A DNA stretch of 64,000 bases from Phaffia rhodozyma (Eukaryota > Basidiomycota > Tremellomycetes > Cystofilobasidiales > Mrakiaceae). The DNA lies in contig JACGZH010000010.1 in NCBI GenBank assembly GCA_014706385.1, forward strand, positions 1 through 64,000. Reading direction: 5' to 3'. Under the pieces are notes generated by a model that had not been told where the DNA came from, did not search any database, and saw only the letters and a list, made by a program, of their open reading frames with translations. The translations under genes and the position numbers were made by a program. This document shows positions 1-9,668 of this stretch, piece by piece; position 1 is the stretch's first letter, and each line of letters begins with the position of its first letter.

Positions 1-82
1 CTAACCCTAACCCTAACCCTAACCCTAACCCTAACCCTAACCCTAACCCTAACCCTAACCCTAACCCTAACCCTAACCCTAA
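1..82. repeat. Left telomere, (CCCTAA)n
   Basis: About 13.7 perfect copies of CCCTAA run from the first base to position 82 with no degenerate units. The C-rich strand reads 5' to 3' inward, as expected for the left end of a chromosome. There is no subtelomeric spacer: the repeat abuts coding sequence directly at 83-89. The junction is described under the ubiquitin protease. Confidence 0.97.
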
Positions 83-88
83 GCTCAC

Positions 89-1545
89 TTCATTCGCCGA
101 CTTCCTCTCTTTATGATCTTCTTCTAGGTCTTCTCCAATTTTGTTCAATAGATAGTTCAGAAATTCATGTGCGTCCTAAGGGCCCAGAAGGTCAAACAAC
201 AATCTTCAGCCTTCTCCGTATCACCCACCACGACTTGATTCGACTACACTCGCGAGATGTTTATCTCTGATTAGCCTGATAAAGATTCGAGACTGACCTG
301 CTGCATCGTTCCCCTAAACATCTCGTTCTCCATTTTAAGCTTCCCCATGAAGGTAGCCGGAGCGACGACCCCTGTTCCCATATCTCCCGGGCCCGATCCT
401 GTCGTTCCGTTGCCGTTACCAGCTACACCTAGAAGATTTCCAGCGGCTTGACCCGTACTTCCAGTTGTACTGATGCTAGTACTGAGATCCGCAGCACTCG
501 AACCATATTCGATAGGCATGGTAGCGATTTGTCTGAATAATGACTGTAGGGCAACAAACAAGCTTGGTGGGGGAACATTCGTTCGCGGCTGACTGAGATG
601 CCCAGCTTGAGACATCGAGAGCGGATCGACATGTAAAGAAGTGGGAGAAGCTAAGGCCGGAGGATCAGTAGGGGTTATGTTTCGTTTCGAAAGGGTGGCT
701 GACCACCGGGATTTATTGGCGGATGAAGATGATACATTGACCGTTACTGGAGAAGACTGAAGGGGAGGAATAGATGCTGCAGACCTTCCGAGCGGTTCTG
801 GACTCGGTGTTATGATAGAAGGATAAGAAAGAGACGTGGCAGATGAGCTGGGGATGTAGGGAGTAGTCAAAGATGGGTAGGTGTTGACGCAATCTCGGAA
901 AGGTTGACAGTGATACAATGATTGGAGGATTGCGTTGGCATAACTTTTTGAAAGCAAAAAAAATCAAGAGAAAAATCAGCCTGATTCCAAGAGCCCATCA
1001 AAGCTTAAAAGGGAAAGCCAATGCTTGCCAGGTGTTTCCAAACTAGTTGATTCAGAAGTTCGATGTATATACGGAGGTCCGAAGGGCCGTGCAGAAAAGA
1101 CAAAAGAGTGTTAACAATCAATCAATGTTTATGAGTTTCAACAATCAGGAAATTTGTGATGACCATTCCAGGGTACTCGTTGCATTGCAAAAGTACACTA
1201 GATGTTGGTCCAAAGGATGCAGTGTGCTCATTAAATGGCCGAGAATGTATTCTCAGCGAACGAAAACCCCCATCAAAAGTGGGTCCAATTGATGATACCA
1301 CGCGGAATGGGGAGCGAGAAGGTGATATTGAAAGGACAAAGAAGACACATCTGCTGATTGACAGCCATTCAAGTTGAAAAGATAAGACGAACGTTTTCCA
1401 TTCCGTAGAATCTCTCATCTGAATCAGAGCTATAGAGATGCTCGTCTCTACCCCATTCACCTGTTTCGCCCGGTACCGAAGGTGATAGAGAAGCCGAGGC
1501 TGCATCTTTGCCGCCCATTTTCGCCCATCTAGTGAGGAGTGACAT
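89..1545 (-). pseudogene. USP12/46-type ubiquitin-specific protease, 3' half replaced by telomere
   Basis: This is the N-terminal part of a deubiquitinase of the USP12/USP46/CreB (Ubp9) family. Exons read on the minus strand are 1545-1393, 1042-1029 (14 nt), 943-298 and 175-89, giving 300 codons in frame. Joined, they give YGMEN-FGNTCYANAILQSLYHC, the Cys box with the catalytic Cys codon split between exons 2 and 3, and then MQQ-DAHEFLNYLLN, the conserved QDAHEF block. A Ser/Thr-rich insert lies between the two boxes. The sequence stops at 89, before the catalytic His box, zinc-ribbon Cys pairs and the rest of the USP fold. The next bases are GTGAGC and then TTAGGG repeats. The start at 1545 is chosen because MSLLTRW precedes a hydrophilic leader; an in-frame ATG at 1602 is possible. 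The intron before the Cys exon begins GC rather than GT. I infer a non-functional remnant. The family call is strong. Confidence 0.85.
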
Positions 1546-2100
1546 GGTTGAATTATCGACCAATCGATTTAAGTCTAGATGGCACGAGTAAGCAGAAAGC
1601 AAGAGTCCAAGGATCGATTTAGACTTTTCTTTCCAGGGGCTAGAATGACTGAGAGGAGATGAAGATAGGTGGGAATGGACTGCTTGATGAAGAAGTGGAT
1701 GAATGAGAAAGCGAAGGAGGCGCAGGGCGGAAGATATTAATGAACGCAGACCTAGGCGAAATATTCCAAAGTTAAGCGAGCATCATCTTCGTCTGTGCAC
1801 CTTCTTTTTCGCCATATAACTTTCCTCCTCTGCTCGTAGAGTTTTAGATGAAAATCTAGATTGATTTACTTGAGTAAGATCCATCTACCCTTGGATATTT
1901 TTTGCATCTTTGTTTACCGACATCATCTGTGCTTCTGACTACAAGATTTGTTGGTGACATGCGCGCACCAACGATAGAATGTCTCATAAAGATTGGAGTG
2001 GTTAAAAAGTGACCTTTGCCGAATCTTGTAAGTGCCAATAAGCTCTGGTTGTCTTCGAGAGTCTCGTTCTTATTTCGATCTTTTATCTTTCATACTTCAT
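1546..2100. other. Intergenic, USP remnant promoter to TIM13 3' end
   Basis: No gene seen. The stretch holds the upstream region of the truncated protease and the 3' untranslated region of TIM13, both on the minus strand. Short ORFs on either strand lack recognisable motifs. Confidence 0.5.
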
Positions 2101-3185
2101 TTACAAGTTCGACCCAGACATCGTTGGATCTCCGCCGAGCATGCCACCCCCGGCAGAGCCAAGCTGCCCTCGCTCCTTGGATAATCGAGCGACGTAGCTT
2201 CGAGAGACACTGAACATGATTGTAGTTCAGGTGCAGATGCAGCGATATAGCCAAAAACCAACGTGAGTCAGGAAACGGCTTCAAAAGATTTGAAGAGTTG
2301 GCTAATACGATATTGAAGATTGAAAGAACGAACACGTTAACTAGAACAGATGAAAGTGTGTTTTCATTCAACGGTTGAATAACATCGGTTTTCAGATCGT
2401 CATCAGCCCTCTTTCACAATCCTAACTCTCATCCTGCTTTGCTGTCAAGTCATCAAGCGGATGCTCAGGAGCTAAATAGGAGAACTTACAAGCCTGGAAG
2501 ATAATATCACGACAATTGGGTCAATCACGGTCAAAGCCGGGAACACCATCAAGGATAAAAAAGAAAGAACAGTTTGCGCCTTACTTCCATATATCGGTCC
2601 ATACACGACAGCAAACAAGTCTGAATGCAAGACGGAAAGATAAATGGATAGTCAAGAAACTGAGGACAGCAGTGACCAGCCGGCAGGACTCAGAAACCAG
2701 AAACATACCTCCTCGGACTTAGTCAGCATAGCCCCAGGTTTGGGAACACACTTTTGGTAGCACTAACATCGGTCAAAAACGTTGATCTCAGCGACAACAT
2801 ATAGAGAGACCAGAAGACTAGAAGGATGACCCGTTTTTGGTTATACCTTCTCGTTCATTTTCTGTATATTATTACAAACCCGTCGCCGATAATCGGTTAG
2901 TATTATTTCTGCCCTCTAATTCAGCTTAATATATTGAAGCTCGATATTGTGAAACAAACGTTTATTAACTCTTGAGCGTTAGCTAGCTGTAGTTCCGCTT
3001 TGACCTGTTCCATAATTTCTGCCTTTCGAGCTTGCATGTCTACAAATTGATTCGGCACCACCGTCAGTCGATCAGCGAGAAGACCTAGATGGCTATATGG
3101 TGAACTATAAGAACTCAGAAGCATTTGACTCACCAGGCTGAGAAGCTGAACCATTAGCAGACTTTCCTCCAAAGATGGACGACAT
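2101..3185 (-). CDS. TIM13: Mitochondrial intermembrane-space chaperone Tim13
   Basis: Small TIM subunit that, with Tim8, escorts hydrophobic precursors across the mitochondrial intermembrane space. Eight exons on the minus strand: 3185-3134, 3039-2960, 2861-2847 (15 nt), 2762-2709, 2620-2585, 2493-2490 (4 nt), 2340-2334 (7 nt) and 2209-2101. They sum to 357 nt, 118 residues, the usual small-TIM size. The joined protein starts MSSIFGGKS, has DMQARKAEIMEQ and ELINKMNEK, then twin CX3C motifs CYQKC and CLLSC, and ends in EAFNVVSRSYVARLSKER plus a Gly/Met tail. Each junction has GT and AG and keeps frame. The 4- and 7-nt exons are needed to supply AFNV between YME and VSRSY. They rest on conserved sequence, not on transcripts. 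Shares a 278 bp promoter with RET2. Confidence 0.9.
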
Positions 3186-3463
3186 GATTGATCAGAGAGA
3201 GTGTGTGTGGGTGTGGGTGTGGGTAAATGATGAAGAGTGATGAGAAGAAAGAGAGGAAAAGACTACAAAGTGTCACTATTGAAAATTCAAACAAGACTAC
3301 AAATGCGCAGTCGTTTTCTCTATCAATTCGACTACAATCCCTCCCCCTCCTGGCGTCCCCCCATCTTCCATCCCGACCTCGCCTTCTTCTTCTGCCCAAC
3401 CAACAACATCTTTCACTCTTTTTTCTTTTCAGTTCTATCAACCGAATCAATTGTCTGCAAGCT
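3186..3463. promoter_or_regulatory. Divergent promoter of TIM13 and RET2
   Basis: A 278 bp gap between two outward-facing start codons. It has a GTGTGTGGGTGTGG run at about 3201-3223 and long pyrimidine tracts towards RET2. No TATA box or named factor site is evident. Confidence 0.6.
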
Positions 3464-5932
3464 ATGGTTAGTGTTCCTATTCTTTCCTTAGGCTATGAAG
3501 ATCTTTTTCATCTTGTATAGGTCCAGCTATGTTCGTTCTCTTTGGTTCTCTTCTTTTCCCCCCTGACTTTCTCGCTATTTCATCACAGGTCGTCCTCGCC
3601 GCTTCCGTTGTCACCAAATCTGGGAAGCGTACGTATCTGTCTTGTTTCCATCATCTTTTGTGCCTCATTCCTCTTGCTCTATTTTCTTGAGATCAACGAA
3701 GTTTGAGTATATGTGTCGTCATAGTCGAACTGATCCATCGGCATGTGCAATTGATTCTAACAGCGATCATCTCTCGACAGTTTCTCGAGATGCCCCGGTC
3801 CCGAATTGAAGGTCTCCTCGCCTCGTTTCCCAAGCTCATTCCAACTGGAAGCCAACATACTACTATCGAGACCCCTGAAGTCCGTTACGTCTATCAGCCT
3901 TTGGAGGATTTATATCTGCTGATAGTTACCACCAAGAGCAGTAACATCCTTCAGGTTTGTCACATCCTCTCATCCTTCTTGGTTCATCCTGTTTACATGC
4001 CATCTCTCAACAAGGCATCAAATTGATGTCACTTTTGCTTCAAATTTGATCCCTTTCTCCGTACAGGATATCTCGACACTCTCTCTGCTCGTCCGATGTG
4101 TTTCGGATCTCCTCCGATCTTCAGTTGATGAGCCAACAATAATCCATCATGCATTTGATCTAATCGCCGCGTTTGATGAAATCGTCTCACTTGGTTATAG
4201 AGAGAACGTCAACGTGCAGCAAGTAAGAGCCGTTCTGGAGGCAGAAAGTCATGAAGAAAAGGTCCAAGAGATCATTGCCCGAGTTCGTATCTTAACACCT
4301 GCATCTGCATACGGCTACTTGGATTTTCGGTTTTGACTGATTTAAACTTCTCTGATCTTGTGTGATGAATCACTGACTTTAGAATAAAGAAGCAGAGGTT
4401 AAAGAGGAGATGAAGCGACGGGCTAAGCAGCTCGAAATGCAACGTCGCGAAACTGCTAGGATGAACCGAGCAACGGGAGGTGTGAATGGAGGTGGTCATT
4501 CTGGCGGTTTTGGAGCCGGGGGAGGATCGACTTATTCGCCTGTTCCCCAACAGTCCCGATATGAGCCGCCCGCAATTTCTAGGTGCGTCTCGTGTTTCTC
4601 CTTTCCGCTCTGACTTATATGTTGTAACATGCTTATCCTTTGACCGGCGATCTGTTGGATGGTCGGGTCGAACAGAACATCTTCCCCGGCCAGTGTCTCG
4701 AAACCAGCGTTCCAGAACTCTGGTATGAAACTTGGCAAGAAGCCTAAGCAGGCGGATCTGTTGAGTGCGCTTGCAAGCGAGGTTCAAGAGGATGAGCCGA
4801 TGAGAGGATCACCTTCTCCAGCGGAGGCCTACCAGACTGAATCACCTGCAGGGCCGGATATCGGAGTCTTGGACAAGGTCGACCAAGAGAGGTAGGTCTC
4901 CTTTCTTCTTTCTAGAATTTTTCGATCTGTATAAATCGGCTAGAAGGGATGTCCATCAATAATGACATCCTTCTCAATTGGGCTTCTTAGCGTTCACATC
5001 TCGATCTCCGAAAATCTATCACTTTCCCTCCATCGAGACGGCGGGATTTCACATCTCGATCTACGAGGTAGTCTAAACTTGTTGGTTACAGACCCGTCGT
5101 TGGCGAAGCTCGAGTTGAATTTGGCGAGTCCGACCAGCTCCGCTGCGTTCGCGTCCGAGATCCAGTTCAAGCAGCACCCCCAGGTGGCCAAGTTTGGGTC
5201 AGGCGGAGCAAGAAGAGTGGTCGCCATGAAGGATCCGGCGAGAGATTTTCCCGTTGGTAAGGCTTTGGGGGTTGTGAAATGGAAGTTGGAAGGAGCAAAC
5301 GAAGCGGTCGTTCCTCTGGCCAGTGAGTTTTTTTCCTCCTTATATCGTGGTTCTCCCTCTTGGTTGTCAAGTGGTAACTACTGACTTCTTGTGTGATTCT
5401 CTTGCCCAATGATGAAACTGAAACCAGTCAACTGTTGGCCTAGCCCTTCAAATGATGGTTGTGACATCAACATCGAATTTGAGCTCGAAGCCAAGCATTT
5501 GGTCCTCCGGAATGTCGTCATCTCAATACCGCTTCCGTGAGTTCGACTCTTCTTCATTGTCTTTCACAGGAGGATCGATGTAACATATGTACTCACCCAA
5601 CTGCGCACCTCTGTAATCATTGCGGATACAGCGAGGGTGCTGAGCCAAAGGTATCATCCCACACGGGCTCGTGGTCGTACAACTCGCGGTCGAACGCGTT
5701 GGAGTGGTTCACCGAGACGGTTGATGAAGACGCGCCGTCGGGGACGCTCGAGGTATTTGTCGGTGGAGTGGAGGACGTCGACGAGGTTTTCCCAGTTCAA
5801 GTTGGGTTCGTCGCCGGAGGGGGTAGTCTGTCCGACGTCTCGGTCGAGAGCGCCACTTTGGTTGGTTCGGGCGAGCAGATTGCGTTCTCTCAGGAATCAG
5901 TGTTGGTGACGGACAAGTACCTTGTCATTTGA
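3464..5932 (+). CDS. RET2: Coatomer subunit delta (delta-COP)
   Basis: Delta subunit of the COPI coat, which retrieves proteins from Golgi to ER. Nine exons: 3464-3466, 3589-3628, 3764-3954, 4067-4282, 4383-4582, 4676-4891, 4991-5322, 5428-5536 and 5632-5932. They total 1608 nt, 535 residues, normal for the family. Exon 1 carries only the ATG. The N-terminal longin-like region reads VVLAASVVTKSGK, then ISRQFLEMPRSRIEGLLASF and RYVYQPLEDLYL. A charged helical linker (EEMKRRAKQLEMQRRE) and a Gly-rich stretch follow. The C-terminal mu-homology half includes SLHRDGG, NCWPSP and IPLPEGAEPK, and ends GSWSYNSRSNALEW and beyond. All junctions keep frame, and the last exon begins at 5632 after GATACAG. 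Confidence is high because both halves match delta-COP in order. Confidence 0.95.
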
Positions 5933-6618
5933 ACGACGTGTGTCCTCAGAGCTATGGGAGGTGGTGCCTAGATAACCGTCATCCTTCGTTTTCCTTCTAT
6001 CTTTTTGTTCTATCATCTTGACAATACAGCTTACTACGGAATCTACTTGTCTGATTCTATATACTCTATCTGCTTCCCTTTTCTTCTCATCATCTTTTTC
6101 TTTCTATTCCAAAATTCTTTTATATTTCCTCAAGTTTTCTATCATCTCGTTGGTTTCTCCTTCCCTTCTGGTAATTGGAACCAATCCATGGGTCTTTTCA
6201 TAGTCGATGAATCAGAAAGCGGTTAGGAAGTGATAAATCAGTCATCTTCCGCCGACAGACGTAGCTTCCCAACCGAACAACAGGGCACTTAGGCCGATTT
6301 TAGAGTTTATCCAGTGTCGCGTCCCAGACGCGTGACCGTCCGCGGTCTAGAGCCTGAGTGCACATGTTTACGAACAGGCGCGTCCTAGCCTGCCGATCTG
6401 TTTCTTGTCTCTTGTTCCTCCCGGTTTTTATCCGCGATTTTTGTGCCTCGCCCTGGATCCCCCCAATCTCTCTTGATTTCCGTTCCTCCCCTCTTACTCC
6501 CACACCCTTGCACCCTCACACCTTTCGTCGTCTTTCCTTCTTCTTTCATCCTGTTCCTCCGTTCCTTCCTTCGTCCTCCTATCACCTATACCTCTCACCC
6601 GCCCTTCTTTTCATAGCC
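5933..6618. other. Intergenic, RET2 3' UTR and acyltransferase promoter
   Basis: A 686 bp gap between two plus-strand genes. The first part is T-rich 3' untranslated sequence. The last 200 bp are strongly pyrimidine-biased (CTTCC/TCC runs), as seen before most start codons here. A single ACGCGT lies near 6330. No gene seen. Confidence 0.5.
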
Positions 6619-9129
6619 ATGAGCAGCTACACCCACGCCAGAACGGCTTCCGACGTCGTCACAGCTTCCCTTCTTGGGTTGCCCGAACAGAACGCAAATC
6701 CTCCTCCCTCTCCAGGACTCGAGTCTGCAGGTTTCAGTCAGATCATTAGAGACGAGCCTGATAAGCTTCTCTGGGAACGAAAGCTTGGACAGGCTGAGGT
6801 CAGCTACTACTTGCCATCACGAGCTGAGGGAGTCAACGATATGTATGTTCCCAGCTCCAGCTTTCATATTGTTTCGCCTCGTCGAGTTGCGTTCCCGCTT
6901 GCCGTTGTTATCATCGTCAACGGTGTAACTTTGATATCGAGTATCATTGCTATCATAATTCTAGCGGGATAGCGCTTTCCTTTCGAACAATATCTTCTGC
7001 ATTTTCCCTTCTTGCCGAGCCGCCAGCAAGTTCATGGAATTTGAGTTGACAATTGGATTTTCCGTTTCCTCTTTCCACTGTTCCCAGGTATCTTCATCTC
7101 CGGCTGTATGCGCCTCCCGCCCGATTCGTTCCATCCCGTGTGCTCCTTGTGTGGGCACTTCTTCGAATCCGACATCCTCTCCTCGGATCCGTCGTCGACC
7201 AACGCGCTCTGAACGATATCTACTTTGTGTACGTCTCGCTTCTTTGTACATAATGTCATAATCGACAGGTTTGCCCCGGTTAATATGAAGCGAGGCAGCC
7301 GGAAGAATTATGCTGCGCTCCCGCTCGTGTATCAACGGCATGAACTGATTCTTTATGGCTCGTTGTCGATAACTCTTTCACGGGCAGCCACGAACTTCCT
7401 CGTACCACCGCTGAAGCCATTGTGGGAGCAAAGGCATCCGCCGCGTTCCCTGTTGACAAGACTAAAGATGGTAAGTAGTCCGTTCTCAATGTGACTTGCA
7501 CGGGGTGTCTCTTCTTGAGTTCCATCCGACATCTGACATCATTCCTCTTTCTACTCTGGATATTAGAACTTGTTGATGCCTTCTTAAATGGACCTCGAAC
7601 TCTCTCTGATAAATTGCTTGCTAAGATATCGATCTCTACTCCTCCCGCTCCTAAAGAAGGCGAGAAAGATCCTCGAGATATCTTCCCCAACCCGGCCAAT
7701 CCAGTCGGAGTGACTGGAGAAAACAAGCATTTCGAGTTCATGTTCTTTGCCGGTCACTTCCTTGGCGACGGCGTTAGTTTCGCCGTCATCGCTAATGAAT
7801 TCTTGACCCTAATCGCCAACGACATGACCGATGAAGATTTAGGAGCTCTTGTTCAGACCGAGATCGATGCTAGGGTTCTCGTCAAGGTTCGTTCCATTGA
7901 CCAAACCTTTGACTATCAACCTTAACCCTCCGATGATCCACCATGACCCATCTTGCTCGTGTTCTTTGGTTTGTACAGGCCAATCCTATCCCAGTCAGCA
8001 CTGAGCGCCGGTTGGCTATTCCCCGATCGTGGGGTAAGTTCCAGCACGCTATTGGCCAAGTCGAGTTCATGAACAATCAGGCCAGGCAAATAGTTCGTCC
8101 AATTTATCGTTTCGTTGAGAATGGACCGATTTGATTCTCTTTATCTTACGTCTTTCTTTTTCTTCGTGTTTTGTCTATCCTTTGGGTGTTTCGTAGGGTG
8201 GCCAAGCTTTTCCCAAGGTCCAGACTAGCAACACCAGACGGACGTTTGTAGACACCAGGGTTTATGACCCCAAGACCACTGCTGTTGCTCTTCAAAAATG
8301 CAAATCTCAAGGGGTGACGATCGCCCATGCGGCTTTTGCACTGGTCAATATCGCTTGGGCTCGAAGGCAGGATGCCAACAACGAGCTTCCCTTGATGTTC
8401 TACTCTGCGATTAATCTTCGTGGAGCACTTCGACCCCCTAAGCCAACTGCATCCTCCTTCTTCCACCTATGTGTTGGCTACTTCAATGTTACCCTTCCGT
8501 CGTTCCTCATCCCTTCCATCCCTGACGCAAAAACGTTCTGGCTCCGATGTCAATCAACCAAGGCCCAGACACTCCGAGCGGTCAAGTCTAAGTTCCTCGT
8601 CACCCGAGCTTTGGCTATGTCAACTGCTCGGGAGAGGCAAGCGATTGGTTGGGCCAAGCATGATGATGCTGTCGCAGCCGCTACTGCTGCCAAGGCTAAA
8701 GAGGCCGAAGGTGGAGTGGTAGATGCTATAGCCGAGGGCGTTGAGAAACTCAAAGTCGGATTGGAAAAAACCGTTCAGGGGAACGGGAATGACGCAAAGA
8801 CGGACGCCACGTCCGCAACTGCTGCTGCTTCGGTGCCGGCCCCCAAACCGGCTCCGGCTACTGGCAAAGCGCCCCAAATCGCTCTTATGGGTCTATCCTT
8901 CCTCGGAAACTTGGATGCCATCTCTAACTACACCACGTACACGATGATTCACTCTTCCGACTTGACTTTCGGTGTCCGACAGCGACCTGGAGGAATGCTG
9001 ATGTTCTGCTATACTTTCGCCGGCCGACTCTGGTTCTCTCTCGGATGGGACAAGAACGGCTACCCGGAGGGTTATGTTGAAAACTTCTGGAACGAGGTCA
9101 ACGCTACCATTGGAGAGTTCCTTGGTTAA
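6619..9129 (+). CDS. CoA-dependent acyltransferase-like protein with HXXXDG motif
   Basis: Predicted member of the condensation/alcohol-acetyltransferase fold. Exons: 6619-6842, 7088-7228, 7269-7328, 7388-7470, 7567-7886, 7979-8092 and 8197-9129. They total 1875 nt, 624 residues. The key motif is HFLGDG (HXXXDG, with the base His), in AGHFLGDGVSF about 40% along the protein. Early residues ARFVPSRVLLVWALLRIRHP resemble the helix before the first core strand of this fold. The C-terminal half has an Ala/Pro-rich insert (VPAPKPAPATGKAP) and then FGVRQRPGGMLMFCYTF, like the second core block. The exon 3/4 junction (GT|GTATCA to GGGCAG|C) is the least certain. Substrate is unknown. It converges on an adenylation-reductase gene, so a role in making an acylated or reduced metabolite is possible but not shown. 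Confidence 0.7.
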
Positions 9130-9668
9130 GAAAAAGAAGAGAAAGAACCAAATTTTGAAAACACAGATACAAAACAGGACTTTGTTTTTGTACAATTGAC
9201 TTTTCATTTTTCTCCTATCTCTTCTCTTTTTAATCTTGTTGTCCCAGCAGAAAACACACGGCAGAGTCGCTTCTTATTCATCGCATTTGTTACGAGGGGT
9301 TTCTATTGGTTTTTCTTCCTATGGCTTTACGTTCATCTTTCTTTCTCTTTGTACGTTGGCGGTCGCCATGGTTGATCTACGAGCAGACCGTCCGACATGC
9401 AAATTGACCTCAATCTCTTTATATCACCTTCATTATGGTTTGTATAGTGTCTTGTGTCTTTCATTTTATATGTCTCATTCGTTTCCGAACTGTACTTGGC
9501 GAATTCTGTTTTATCTTATCCCGGTTCAAATCTTGACCTTTTCTCGTCTCTGCTCATCAATATCATGTAAGCAAGCTCTTGTGGAGAAATACAGTGCAAT
9601 CCGAAGTTTTCACATGTTCATATGTAGAGAACTAATTATAACAAGCCATCTTTTCCCCTCCATTTGCT
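9130..9668. other. Convergent intergenic spacer
   Basis: Holds the 3' ends of two convergent genes. It is AT- and T-rich. A GGTTCAAATC string near 9523 looks like a tRNA T-loop, but no cloverleaf can be drawn around it. No gene seen. Confidence 0.5.

Noticed and set aside
9480..9550. Possible tRNA because of GGTTCAAATC
   Set aside because: No acceptor stem, D arm or anticodon arm can be paired around it.
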